A DNA stretch of 64,000 nt, from positions 1 to 64,000 of the forward strand of contig ARYC01000254.1 in the NCBI GenBank assembly GCA_000711775.1, in the 5' to 3' direction. Origin of the DNA: Oxytricha trifallax (lineage: Eukaryota > Ciliophora > Spirotrichea > Sporadotrichida > Oxytrichidae). A program made the translations under genes and the position numbers. Positions 46,985 to 59,658 of the stretch are shown here, in pieces (position 1 is the first letter of the stretch; each line of letters starts with the position of its first letter). The notes beneath the pieces were generated by a model. It worked only from the letters and a program-made list of their open reading frames with translations, made no database searches and was not told where the DNA came from.

Positions 46985-48942
46985 TCAAATCTGTAAAAAA
47001 TAATATTATATAAATTTATAAAATTGATAGTATTTATGCTTTATATTACTATTTTAAAATCATAATCAATTTATTTCATTTAAATTTGAATTTAAATTAT
47101 TTAATAATTATTATTATAAATTTATTATTTATTTTATCGATACTTTAGTCATCAATTGAAAAAGATAATTTGTATAAAAATATAATTCTACTTTCATATC
47201 TTATTTTTTATCTTTACATTACTATAAATAGTAATATAATCTTATTAAAAAGCATTTAAATATAAAATAATTGTGGGTTTTAGTATATAAAAACATCATA
47301 ATTAATACTATAATCAATTTAAAAAACTTATGTTAAAAAAATAGTTTCTATAGATTTATTTCAGTATTAGACATGGTTTAAGCAAAATGAATTTAAAAAA
47401 TTATAAATTTTAAATTAAAATAAATGGTTTACTATAAATTTATATTTTTGAATATAAATGCGATGTAATGTATTCTGAATTAATTTAATAATATTGTAAT
47501 TTATTACATTTTAATTAGTAATTTATAGCTTTTCGATCCATTTAATAATAATTAGATCTTATATATCAAACTTTAATTGATAAGTTGTTATATCTCCTTA
47601 ATTTTTATAACAATAAATTAATTTTCTTCAATGTATATTTTTTACATCAACCAGTCCTAATTTTTTAAACTTTGATTCTATCTTAAATTGTTAAAAGACT
47701 TTTAAATACTATTTATAAAACTTTCATGTAATTAAGAGTTGATTTAATAATAAATTATGTTTCTATATTTATATTATAAATTAAATATTGAATTTTGTAA
47801 TATAAATAAAATATAACTTATTTCAATTTCTTAAATTATATTAGAATTATAATTACTATATTAGATCTGTAAAAATAATAATAAAAAATCAAATTCAGTT
47901 TATATGATTTAATAAAAAATTGAAACAAATAAAAACCTATAAAAATATAATTTATATTTATATAAATTTTATAATATAATTTGTCATATCTGAGATCAAG
48001 TCTACTAATTAATTTTTATATTCTTTATAAAATTTATATTAAAAACTCTTATAATATGAAAACAATTTTAAAATTAAATTTTTACAAATATTTAATTTAA
48101 ATTTCATTTAAAATTCTTGGTTATGTTTAATGAACAATCTTACGCTATGGATAAAAAACTCCATTTTCATTGATTTAAATCAATATAATTTTATTATAAT
48201 AAATAAATGACTTTATATTAAGCACTCAAACCTTAATAAAGCATATTGCACATTATTAGTAATTAAATTTTACTTAATATTAAATAAATTTTAAATCAAA
48301 TGAAATAGTTTGAGTATCACTCTTGAGAATGTTAGTATTTTAATATTTTTTAAGAATAAAGAATCAAATCATTATTTTAAAAATATTTCATTTTCTTAAA
48401 AGACTTTTAATTTTATTTTTTGTAATATTTTTGATTCATTAATTTATTTTAAAATATATTGTCTTATCCACAAATCGTTTTTATAATATCTTAATAGAAT
48501 AAGATTCCAAAATAATTAATGTTAATTGTATATAGACTTAAGCTTAAATTTAAAAGGAATATTTCTTAGAAGACAGATTATTAGTCTATGATAAGCTTTA
48601 AATTACTATTTTTATAAAAGCTATATAAGCTTTAATACAATATGAAAAATTGAAGTCTTTATATATTTTATCATAGAAGATTATATTATTTAAATAAATT
48701 AATAATCTTAATATTTACATATTTAATAGAAGCGTCACCGACTATTTAAAATTTGGTGATGCGCTTGAAAATTATTTTAATTAACTTAAAATGCCTCATC
48801 TTAGATTTTAATTGATTTAAAAAAGAATAAATATAGTATTTACATTTTAATTTATTAAGCATTTTTAGATTAGTAATTTAAATTAATTAGAATTAATATT
48901 CAATATATTAAGATTTTAATCTGAAAATATAAGTTATCTTAT
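46985..48942. other. 2-kb AT-rich spacer H1-C2
   Basis: No coding frame or element found. One short inverted pair (AGCGTCACCGA... TTGGTGATGCGCT, 48731-48767) could form a hairpin. Confidence 0.5.
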
Positions 48943-49623
48943 TCATTTTTTCAAATTTTAAGGTTATTCTTGTTCATGGAATAAGACACAAATCACTTAT
49001 AAAAACTCCTCTTTTTCAAAAATATTCAACGACCAAATCTACTTATCAAAAAATTTTTCCATATCCTCTGAGTTAAACTTACCACTGTCAATTAAGTTTT
49101 TATTAACTTTTATGAAGGCTTCTTTAGCTTTCTCTATTTGAATCTTTGATTCTTTGCTTAAATCTATATCTTTGACAATTTTAGACTTAACCATTTCAAT
49201 AAAATTAGAATATTACTTAGTTAGATAAGTTCTGTTGCTTTTTTATAATTCCTCCAATTTATTCTAAAAATCAATGTTCATATAGTCTTCATAATCTTAA
49301 ATTCTACTTTTTAATTTATAATCGAGCTCTGTAATTTGTTTATAGGTTTGTAATAACTGACTTAATTTCTTAATTTCTCTTTGAAATATCTACTTTTAAT
49401 TATTAAATTCTTTTTAAATTTATGGGTCTTCCAACATTGTTTTGTAGTAGCATTACTTGCACAGTAATTAGAATAATTTACTATCCATTTTTGAATGATC
49501 CCATTTTGTGTTTTTATAAATAGTAGGGTTATCACAAAAATATTAAATCTCATTATAGCACATGAGAGAACTCTATAAAATGAAGCATTTATTACATTTG
49601 TACAATTATTAATTAATATTCAT
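48943..49623 (-). CDS. C2: intact group C family gene (226 aa)
   Basis: Uninterrupted 681-bp frame, ATG 49623 to TGA 48943-48945. Starts MNINQQLYKCNKCFILQSSL. Cys box: CNKC, LMCY, YFCDNPTIYKNTKWDHSKM, LLCKQCY. Coiled coil KQITELDYKLKSRIQDYEDY. The C-terminal block SGKFNSEDMEKFFDKQIWSL ends EQEQPQNLKK. This copy shows the unbroken sequence at the points where C1 has its IES-like segment and C3 its mini-TBE. Divergent to B2 with 1.75 kb between the starts. Confidence 0.92.
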
Positions 49624-50156
49624 TTGTAGTCCAAAGTTTTTAATTTAATTTATTATAATTTTAACATTTGCACTTGCCTTAAATATATACAATAATTGTA
49701 TTAATATATCGCTTTAATTAGCAAGAATATTGAAGATAATAATTTTTCAATAAAATTATTATTACTTAACATATATATATTAATTAAATTTTAACAAAAT
49801 AAATTTAATACATCTTTCTTATGTTTTGTATGGGTATTTTTTTTAACGATAATAAATATTTAATTTTTTATATAGAAATAATTATGAGTTTTTGAATTTA
49901 TTAGTATAATATGACATTTGATTTCTTAACAATTTTCACTTTCAGTAATAATTTCTAGCATTTTTAATTATAAATAAATTAATTTAAGGAAGATAAATCC
50001 GAGGCTTAAAATCTATCCTTCACTAATTACTTTTTTTATTGAATAGATTATTTTATTACGCTTTTGTTGATAGATATTCAATATGAGTTAACTGTATCTT
50101 ATTGTCGATGCTAAGAAAACAATATTTTCAATTTAAGAATTTAAATTATGCAATAA
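49624..50156. promoter_or_regulatory. Upstream region of C2, left part of the C2/B2 divergent spacer
   Basis: AT-rich, similar to 37414-37950 and 58605-59120. No gene. Confidence 0.35.
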
Positions 50157-50857
50157 ATTAAAATATTATGTCAATCATCTTTAAAGTAGAATAATGGCCC
50201 ATGGGGGGCCTCTAAAATTATTTTTCTCATATCCTTTAAATGCTCTAAAAATTATTATAACATCAAAGTAACATGTTATAACTCATTAAATAGATCATTA
50301 ATGATCTATAAAATGAACCAGCAGCAACCCAAATCATACGAACCTATCCAATTTACATCATAAAATACATTAGATTTTGAACAAATATTACTATTTTTGT
50401 TTTTAAATTATATGTTTATTTTATTTTTAATTTCACTTATTTATTTAATGAAGTCAAGAATAGATGTTACAATAAAGCAAATATAATCATAAATTCAACT
50501 AATATTTAAGATATCATTAAAATAAAACACTTAATGTAAATGTAACAAAGTTATTCTTGACTTCATTAAATAAATAAGTGAAATTAAAAATAAAATAAAC
50601 ATATAATTTAAAAACAAAAATAGTAATATTTGTTCAAAATCTAATGTATTTTATGATGTAAATTGGATAGGTTCGTATGATTTGGGTTGCTGCTGGTTCA
50701 TTTTATAGATCATTAATGATCTATTTAATGAGTTATAACATGTTACTTTGATGTTATAATAATTTTTAGAGCATTTAAAGGATATGAGAAAAATAATTTT
50801 AGAGGCCCCCCATGGGCCATTATTCTTCTTTAAAGATAATTGACATAAAATTTTAAT
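50157..50857. mobile_element. 701-bp foldback element between C2 and B2
   Basis: Arms 50157-50470 and 50542-50857 are inverted copies with few mismatches; the loop is 71 bp. The arms contain TGGCCCATGGGGGGCCTC and a GC-richer stretch (ACCAGCAGCAACCCAAATC). Unrelated to the palindrome in A2 or the TTGTAGG MITEs. The two other C/B spacers lack it, so it is a later insertion. No gene; a short ATG frame in the arms (MNQQQPKSYEPIQFTS) is unlikely to be real. Confidence 0.85.
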
Positions 50858-51369
50858 ATTTTTAAGGGATAATAGACTGTGCCATTGGAAATAAAGGGAA
50901 TTGTTTTCTGAATTAACATAGAAGTTACAATTCAAATAAAAAATAGAATCATAATTTATAGATATCCAATTTAAAATCTATTTTACGAATCTGTTAGTGA
51001 AGAGAAAGAGACAGGGGAATGCTAAAAATAAATACGAAAAGTTTATTTTCAACAACTTTTTACAAAGTTAATTTTATTGAGTTCAATCCAATTTATTTTT
51101 AAAGAATATGACAAATAGTGTGAAATAAATATCAATTTTAATTGGTAAAAAATCATAAGATTTGTTATTTATATTTATTAGAGTAATTAAATCTTCAATA
51201 GAATAGAAACAAGTTTTATAGCTTTGTAATTTTATTAAAAAATTATGTTTAATTACACTTAACTTAAACTTAAATTTTCTTCCCCCTATTTTCGATTATT
51301 TAATTTAATGGTTATAAAAAAAATATATAGGAAATCATAATATCATGTAAAATTCATATAATTTCAATA
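50858..51369. promoter_or_regulatory. Upstream region of B2
   Basis: AT-rich; similar to the regions preceding B1 and B3 in the last 150 bp. No gene. Confidence 0.35.
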
Positions 51370-52029
51370 ATGAGCTAAATTCTATTTAAGTGCAACTAAT
51401 GCAAGTAGAGCCAGGAATCTTTACTTTGTTTTAGTAGAATATTTTACAAATGTGATGATCCAAAAGTATTTAAAAGTGGAAATTGGGATTATTCTGCATT
51501 AATGGACAATCCAATTAGTTTTTTATGTGGTCCTTGCTATGACAAATAATTGATCACCGAGCCATGTGTATAAAAAGAAATTCAAAGAAAAAAGGATTAA
51601 TATGAATCTAAAATTCTCAAAGACTGTTCACTTTTCTTAAAGTATTTAGATCAAATAAAGTAAATACAGGAATAATCTTTCAAAATATAATCTTTGTTCA
51701 ACATTGACATTGAAACAAAAATCAAAGACTTGGAATAGAATGTTGTGAAGACATTAGATTAAATTCATTAAGAATTTATTATTAATCTTTAGACCAGTAT
51801 TGCAGAGGATGTCACTTCGACTAAGGGGAAAATAAGTGAGATATTAAAAACGAAAGAATAATTTATTGACCTTACTAAAACGTTACTTCAAAGTGAAATT
51901 ATGTCAATTGAGGATACTGATAAATTCTATAATTTGCAAATTTACAAGCTCAAATTGAAAGATAGAGAAACGATTTATGAAATAATTCACAAAATGTTGC
52001 CTGAACAGTTTAATCCATAAAATAAATGA
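51370..52029 (+). CDS. B2: intact group B family gene (219 aa)
   Basis: Uninterrupted 660-bp frame from ATG 51370 to TGA 52027-52029. Starts MSQILFKCNQCKQSQESLLC; YKCDDPKVF, GNWDYS, FLCGPCYDKQL; coiled coil with FNIDIETKIKDLEQ; C-terminal block SIEDTDKFYNLQIYKL, LKDRETIYEIIH, NPQNK. Three codons shorter than B1 in the coiled coil. Followed by an I fragment and TBE-4, exactly as B1 is followed by I1 and TBE-3. Confidence 0.92.
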
Positions 52030-52234
52030 TAAGATGAAGAAATAAATTACAAAATTTCAAAATAATTAATTATATAAGAAATTATATTATATGTAAAATT
52101 AAGAATACTAATTTTTACTCAAATATATTATAACTTATATTACTATTAATTTAATTAGTTTTTATAATTTTGATATAATAATAAGTTAAAAATCATATAA
52201 ATGTAATTAATGTTAAATTTAATAGGATTTTCTA

Positions 52235-52287
52235 ATTTTCTCTATTTATAATAATATATCGTATGCATGTGAAGTTCAGATAAATTT
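52235..52287 (+). pseudogene. I2: fragment of a group I gene at the TBE-4 left end
   Basis: Reads like ISYACEVQINFK before the TBE end, matching I1 and I3. Only a few codons are left. Confidence 0.35.
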
Positions 52288-54379
52288 CAAGACCCAAAAT
52301 CCTTTTATTAGTTTTATTTGTGTTTATTTGATATCGGTAATTTTGGGGGATTAGGGTTACTTTAGGAAATGTAGCATTATTTTCAATCTGATTCTAATAA
52401 TATTTTTAGAATTTCTTTTAAGCATGATCTATGTGTCAAGATGGTTAGATATAGGTTTGAAAAGTTTTTGGGAAAAATTTAATTTCATAATATTCCTTAA
52501 AATATGTTTTTAACTTTTAAATAAACGTTGGCATTATCAATCCTATATGAGGAACTAAATATTTTATTCTAACATTTTGACATTTAAGTAAAAATTATTT
52601 TGAAATATCATAAGGATCATCAATTAATTACTTTTACTTTTGGCATAATATAGAGTTGATAAAGTGCTATCAGGGCTTATTAAAAGAGTTTTTATTAAGT
52701 TTTTAGGAATGAATTAATAAAATATTAAAAAATTTGGAGAAATGGGAGATTTTTATGTCATTGATTGATTTGATTAATTTGCTTAAGATAATATGAGGAA
52801 ATTTTGTATTAATCATAATTGTATTTTTAGAATCATTTATAGATAAAGTACCTATGAAATACAATTATCTTATAAAGGGTAAATTAAAATAAAAACACTA
52901 AAGCTCCAAAAGTGCTTTTATTTGTGGTCTTATCAGAGTTACAAAAAAACTTAGGTTAATTTTCAAAATGAAAAATATAATTAGCTTTAATTAGGGCTTA
53001 TTTATGATGAGGAATATTTAGATTACTGCTAAAGATTAGCTATAGTTAGAGTACTAATATAGACTAAGTCAAACCAGTACTAAATCATGCAGCTATCATA
53101 AAGCTATTACACAAAAGTGCTTCAACTGTTAAGTCTACCACTGCTTGTTAGCTAATTAGCCTTTCAATTAGCTATGAAAATATCCAGTAAACAAATAAAA
53201 GGTTTCTGAGGCTAATTTGACAACCTCTACAATTCTAATAGTTTAAAGTAGAGGCCACATTTTCTAATAGACTAGAGAGCTTTTATGTTTCATCTAAAAT
53301 TTCCCTGGTTGCTTATCTCTTCTTAAACTATAGTCAAATATATTTAAAGACCTAATGGTATTAATTTCAAAACTGTCAATAGAGTGAAGAGATTGATTGA
53401 TTTTTTACTCTACCATTTTATAGTAATAATTTAATTATATATTTATGATTAAATACATATGGATATTGACTTTAAGCTCATAAAAGCTAATGAAACTATA
53501 TTAACCTTTAAAACTACTATTTAAAAGTCTTTGAATAAGAAGTATACTAATATTTAAGTCTATGATTAAAATAAGGAAGTTGCTCAAACAGCTTTGTCAA
53601 ACATGAGTGAAAATTTAAACTTAGAGAGTAATGCCATTCTACTTCTAGATTTTAAGAGATAGTAGTAAAGAGAGTTCCTACTTAAGTTCAGAAAGAAGAA
53701 TAGCAACAAGGTGATTATCCTGTAAATTATTATCATTCAATTCATAAACTCAAAAGTCTAAAAAAAAATTATGAAAAATTTTACATAACTTCTTAGTTTT
53801 TTATTGTTCCCTTTACTAGCCCACAGTTTAATGGGAAAATTCTATTGGAAATAATTAGACTCTCTATAATAAACTAAATCTGTGTTAACTTATGCATTTT
53901 TTGTCTATACAATAGGCTTAATTTTCAAACAAGACACTCCTGATTACTCCCAATCAGAGAGATGTGGACTCATGTCTCTATTTAGAAAGATTTCTAAGTG
54001 TCATCAGCAAGTATCTTAGTTTGCGATATAAAAATATGTAATGCCTAGGAACAAACAAGTGAATAATCAATAACTTTGACTGTTTAACATATCAAGTAAG
54101 GAGATTTTTGTTATTAAATTTGGAGGATAGTTGAGATGATTTTTGTAAGAAATCTAGCTGGTAAAAACTGATTAATAAAAGTACCTCAAACACTAAAGAG
54201 TGTAAGTTTAAAGATACCACTATGATAAACATTTAAAATTTGTTTGATTAAAAACAATAATATTCGTTGAATATATAAAAATACACAACCTGCGTTTTCT
54301 CTTATACAAACCCCAATAAAATCCCAACTTTGCTCTAAAAGCCAAATCACTAAACATCTAATTAAGAGGGTTTAGGTTA
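52288..54379 (+). mobile_element. TBE-4: degenerate 2.1-kb TBE with transposase only
   Basis: Left end CAAGACCCAAAATCC followed by a worn inverted repeat with GGGGGATTAGGGTT; right end TTAAGAGGGTTTAGGTTATA. Plus-strand transposase shards match TBE-3 in order (53030-53970). Co-located with TBE-3 in the duplicated block, more decayed. Confidence 0.7.
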
Positions 54380-55214
54380 TAATCATCAAGGTACTATGAA
54401 GATTCAATTAAACTTATAGAGAGTGCTAAATTATGATTTTTCTAGAAACTTATTCTAATTATTTTTAGAGCTTTAAGAGGCAATTTACCTTGTATGAAAA
54501 ATAGTAATACAAAAGCTACTTTAACAATTTCTTATGAAAGATATAGTATTAAAATTTAATAAACATGCCATTTTAAATGAGTTTCATTTTTTTAGTGTTA
54601 ATTCAAGTATATTTAGTATAATATTTATCTTAATTATATTTTGATGTTTGTAACGCAATAATGATTCTAAATGCTAATTATGTTGATTTTATAAGAATAA
54701 TTTTACTTATGCTATTTTTATGAAACAGTTATTAGAAGTACAAAAAAAATGTGTGAACAAACTATTTTAATCGATTAAATCTATTAAAGTGTGATTCAAT
54801 ATTTTCTTGAAATCTTAAATAATATAATTATATTATTTAAAAAAAATTTAAGCATTAAAATATTTTCATTTTGGTTTCGCAATTAATACATTAATATAAA
54901 TTAAATAATTTATTAAATTAATGAGAAAATAATTAAAGTTATTAGGGATATTTGTTTAAATGCTTTTTAATATGGAAAATATTTTCGTATTAAAATGTAA
55001 AAATAATCATATAAAATATAAATGGAAAAAGAATTAATAAAAAATATAATAAATTCTTTTGATTGACTCAACAAAGAGATTATTTTAATATGAAAATCAA
55101 AATTAAGATTATGAAGAAAAATAAAGTAATTTATATTAGCTGTATAATAAACATGTATTTTTTTTTATTTTAAATAATTAATAATGTATTATATCATTTA
55201 TTTGTGTCATTTTA
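54380..55214. other. Spacer TBE-4 to A9
   Basis: The first 250 bp match 41467-41640 after TBE-3. The rest is AT-rich; no gene. Confidence 0.45.
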
Positions 55215-55892
55215 TCAATTTATTTAATTTTGAGGTTATATTTATTATGGCAATAATTCATGCATGAATGAATAAAGGCTTTCTTTCTAATTAATTTTAA
55301 GCTCATCAATTTGATTCTAAAAGAAAGTATTCATTTGAGAAGTATTATACTTTCCACTGTCAATTAACCTTTGATTTAATATGATAAATGTTTCTTTAGA
55401 TTTTTTTATTTGTTCATGGAAGTTTTAGCTATTTTTAATCTCTTCATCAATCTAGGTCTTCAATTTGCTAATAAAATCAATAATTTTGTCTTCAATTGAT
55501 AGAACAAGATTCTTTTGAAATTCGTCATACAAAACTTGTAAATCTTAATTGATTAATTTTTCATAATTTTCGACCTAACTATGTAATTTAGTGTTAATAT
55601 TCACAAATCATTCAAATTTTTCATAATCTCTACTAAATGCTTGAATTTTAAGCTCAAAATCTTATTTAATCTACGAAATCTCATTCTATAAAAGTGGACT
55701 ATTTAGAGTGCATTTAATATAGCATTATAAGCAAAGAAATTTAATTTATTCAAGCTAGGATTATGGGTGCTACCATTTAAAATTAAAAAATGCTTGAGAA
55801 TCGTCGCATGAATATTCGATTTCATTAAAACATCTGAGAAAATTACTTTTTAATCCGCATTCATTACATTTAAATTGTTTATCTAAATTCAT
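55215..55892 (-). pseudogene. A9: group A family gene, full length with one in-frame TGA
   Basis: 678 bp, ATG 55892 to TGA 55215-55217. Starts MNLDKQFKCNECGLKSNFLR; YSCDDSQAFFNFKWQHP; FLCLQCY; coiled coil; SGKYNTSQMNTFFQNQI, LKINQKESLYSF, LLPQQIQPQNQIN. The single lesion is TGA in the coiled coil (EKFE-stop-FVNI), where A7 has an Arg codon (AGG). Otherwise fully open, so recently disabled or read through. Confidence 0.85.
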
Positions 55893-56699
55893 ACTTGATA
55901 AATCTGATTTAATAAATTATTATATACACTTCGAAAATTTTTTTAGTATTATATACTATTTATTTAAATATTCAATATTATATTTAGTAATTAGATTGAA
56001 AGTTAAAATTAAAATTTACCAGTTTTTTAATTGTATTTTACACATTTTCAATTCTTTAAATGACTAATTGATATTTATTTAATTTTTAATATATCTTCCA
56101 TCTAGCAATTGATTTAACACAATCAGTTTGTTTATTTGATTTGCGAATTAAATTTGATACCTCTATCAATACTAAACTTGTTTAAGTTATTCTATCTTGA
56201 ATCATTGATATAAGGACTTTAAAGAATGCCATTTTAAAAATTCGATAAAAATAAATAAGACATTAAATTAATAGACCCTTTTTTCTATTTTAATATAAAA
56301 TTACTTAATTAAATTTTCAATTTTAGAATAAAAGCTCAAATTATTTTTTTAATTCTAACATTTAATGTTTCAACTTCTATATTAAAGATTAAAAAAATGA
56401 ATAAGAAAGTGAACAAATTAAATTAATATACACACCAAAAATTTAAACAAATTAGTAAATTTAAATTTGATTTTGATAATTTTAATATATATTTGACAAA
56501 TTTGCTTTCAAATTATTTAATTAACTTAAATATTCTACTTTAAAGTTTAAAAAATAAAATCATTTCTCCATTAAAGATATTTAAGATATGAATTATTTAA
56601 TTTGAAATAGCATTTTGAATAAAAATTTAAAATATCAATCAACTATAAAATTTATCTTAAGGAAAATCTTATTTATTTCTTAAAATTTGATAGATTTCT
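55893..56699. other. Spacer A9-C3
   Basis: AT-rich upstream region of A9; no gene recognised. Confidence 0.5.
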
Positions 56700-58604
56700 T
56701 CATTTTATCTAATTTTAAGGTTATACTAATGAAGATAACAAATCACAAATCACTTCTTAAAACTCTTCTATTTCAAAAATATCTAATTATTATATCTACT
56801 TATCAAAGAATTCATCCATATCCTCTGAATTGAATTTACCACTCAAAACCCCAAAACCCCTTAATGAGTTTTATATGTGTTTTGATTGATGAGGGTAATG
56901 TTGGGGATTAGGGTTTCTTTTTTATTAATTTCATTCTTGTTGTTAGATTCGATGAAATTTTTTATTTTCATGGTTGAGATCTTTAATCTTTTATTTTTTA
57001 TCATCACTACATCTATATAAATGTAATGTAAAAATTATTTCATTAGAAGAATTTAGAGGAAAGTACATTAATTGTTCACTATAGTTAGTTAATTTAAAAA
57101 GCTTAAATTTATGAAAACATCATCTTATAATTCTTAGGGACTCCATTTTCTAAATATATTGGTACCAACTTAGAAAAAATTCAGGTTGGTACAGGTACCA
57201 ATTAGGTTTTGAACAATATTGGAACTTTTCCATTAAAACCTCATTAGATTAAAACTAGGTACTAATTAAGTTTTGGTACTATTAAATTGGTACCAATTAA
57301 AATTAAACTAATTTAGTACCGGTACTAATTAAATTTTAACAAATTTAGTACTAATTTAATGGAATTTAATAGGTCAAAATGTAAATCCATCTCTAAAACT
57401 TGTTACAGTTTTTGCATACTTTCTCCACGAATCTTTATCAGGTTAACCTCATATAAGTTGGCCATATTTAATAAGAGTCTAAAATATAAGTGTCATTAGA
57501 AATACAAAATTTTAAGATTGATCTCCATTTATAACAAGTCTTAAACTAAAACATGAAAAAATTAAATCTACCAAACACCTTAAAATGACTCATTTTATGC
57601 ATATTTTTCATTTCAATTTTACTTATGTTGCCAAACTTTTTTGTATTGGATGAAAATATGATAATAAAGAACGCTAGCCATAAGAAATAAAAGTTTTGAA
57701 TTGATTTTTAAAATAATTTTTTATAAAAACTTAAAAAATATTTGTGTATAAATGGCAATTTTTTAAAAAGATGCAATCATCAAATTTCATAAAAAATGAT
57801 GAGTAAAAGTAAAAATCTATGAAAAAAATGTATAATAGAAATTAATGTCACTCAATCTTATCATTTTCATTTAAAAATGCTGTAACATACTTATAATAAT
57901 GAGATGACATAAGTTGAGAATAAAAAAATTGATCACATAAAACTTTCATAATTTCATTAATAGACTGAAAATGATGCTTCCTAACACAAATAAACCCTAA
58001 TCCCCAACATTACCCTCATCAATCAAAACACATATAAAACTCATTAAGGGGTTTTGGGGTTTTGACTGTCAATTAAGTTTTTATTGACTTTCACAAATGC
58101 TTCTTTAGCTTATTCAATTTGAATCTGTGATTCTTTGCTTTAATCTAAGTTTTTGGCGATTTGAGACTTAACCATTTCAAGAAAATCGGTATATTCCTTA
58201 ATTAGATACGTGATGCTGCTTTTTTATAACTCTTCCAATTTAGTATTAAATTCAAAGTTGATATAATCTTCATAACGTAAAATTGAAGTTTCCAAATTAT
58301 AATCGAGTTCTACAATTTATTTATAAGTTTCTAGAGTATCTTTTAACTCCTTATTTTCTAATTGAAATTTATACTTTTGATTATTAAATTCATTTTAAAT
58401 TTCTGGGTCTTCTAACATCGTCTTGTAGAAGCATTACTTACATAGTAATAAAAATAATTTACTATCCATTTTTGAATGATCCCATTTTATGTTTTTAAAA
58501 ATAGTAGGGTTGTCACATTAATATAATGTGGTATTATGGCACATAAGAGAAGCTTGTAAACTCCCACACTTATTACATTTGTAAAATTATTAATTCAAAT
58601 CCAT
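56700..58604 (-). CDS. C3: group C family gene, open once a mini-TBE is removed (226 aa)
   Basis: Starts MDLNQQFYKCNKCGSLQASL at 58604; LMCH, YQCDNPTIFKNIKWDHSKM, LLCKQCF; coiled coil; NLIDS. A 1221-bp mini-TBE with ACT duplication interrupts at the Ser codon of IDSGKFN. Beyond it coding continues SGKFNSEDMDEFFDKQI to LVQPQNQIK, TGA 56700-56702. Subtracting 1224 bp leaves 681 bp, the C2 length, with no stop. The gene is therefore intact if the element is removed precisely. Divergent to B3. Confidence 0.88.
56841..58067. mobile_element. Mini-TBE: 1221-bp non-autonomous TBE with perfect 73-bp inverted repeats
   Basis: Element 56844-58064, flanked by ACT (56841-56843 and 58065-58067). Both ends read CAAAACCCCAAAACCCC, then an identical 56 bp ending GGGGATTAGGGTTT. 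The interior has no coding frame. It keeps a part resembling the centre of TBE-2 (GGTTAACCTCATATAAG against GGTTGACCTCCTATAAG), with TACTAATTAAGTTTT repeats. An internally deleted TBE, mobilised by transposase in trans. Identical ends imply recent insertion. Confidence 0.93.
57160..57365. repeat. GGTAC(C/T)AATTAA(G) repeat cluster inside the mini-TBE
   Basis: At least five direct or inverted copies of GGTAC(C/T)AATTA-type words, related to the CTAATTAAGT cluster of TBE-2. Retained although the genes were lost, which hints at a role in cis. Confidence 0.5.
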
Positions 58605-59658
58605 TAAAAGATCAAGATTTTTAATTAAATTTATTATAATTTTAAGAATTTTACTTGCCTTAAATAATTAATTACTTTTATGAAATATTGCATTAAATAA
58701 CAATGTTATTAAATATAAATAAATTTCCACAATATTATTTTAGCTTAACATTATTAAATGAAAATTTAACAAAAAAAATAAATTACATCTCTCTTAATGA
58801 TTCATGATTTATTTCCAATCAAATTCAATTCTATTTATTTTTAACATCTTTTATTTAAAAAGCATGAGTTTTTGGATTATAAAAGTCTAATTTAATTGTG
58901 ATTATTTTACTACACTAAGCTCTGTAATACTTCTAACATAATCCTTATAATTAAAATAATTCAGGAAAAGGAAATTTCAAATTTAATATTGATTATTCAC
59001 TTATCACTGTTGTTTATTAAATATATCTATAGAATAACACTTTCAAATTTAATTTGTTGTATTTTTTAGTTAATGCTAAGAAAACAATAATTTTACTTCC
59101 TTCTTGTAAATTATGTAATAATATTTATTTTTTTACAAGAACTATTTAAACTTTTTACTATTTAAAGAAATTATCTATATGTTAACTTAAATATTGAGGG
59201 GTAAGCTAACTATGCTACTGATAACTAGGTGTAGGGAAATCTACATTAAACAATGGAATTTATTAAATTAAATAATTAAAAATTTAATAATGGTTTTTAA
59301 AATATCAATATTTAAAAGATGTTACTAACAAATTTGAGAAGTAAAGGATCATGGAGATAAAAAGAATTATTTAGTCAATCTAATTTATTTAAAAAAAATT
59401 ATGACAAATAAACAGAAAAAAAGAACAAATTATGATTGAAAAGAAAATAGATCTTTAATTGTTATTTTTATTAAAGTATTTATACCACCTAAAGAAATGA
59501 AATATGTTATAGAATTATTTTTATATTAAAAAATTATATTTACTTATACTTTGATTAATCTGAGACTTTCTTGCTTTCTTTTTGAATATTTAATTCTATG
59601 GAATTATAGAAAAAATATTTAAATTATAAAAAATAATAAAAACTTATAGTATTAAATA
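58605..59658. promoter_or_regulatory. Divergent intergenic region C3(-)/B3(+)
   Basis: 1.05 kb, AT-rich, homologous to the C1/B1 spacer. No inserted element. No defined motif. Confidence 0.4.

Noticed and set aside
56844-58064. C4A4/G4T4 telomere-like repeats taken as chromosome ends
   Set aside because: They lie in inverted pairs with ANT target duplications inside genes, so they are TBE termini, not telomeres. The same holds at 1264, 20413, 25040, 39359 and 52288.
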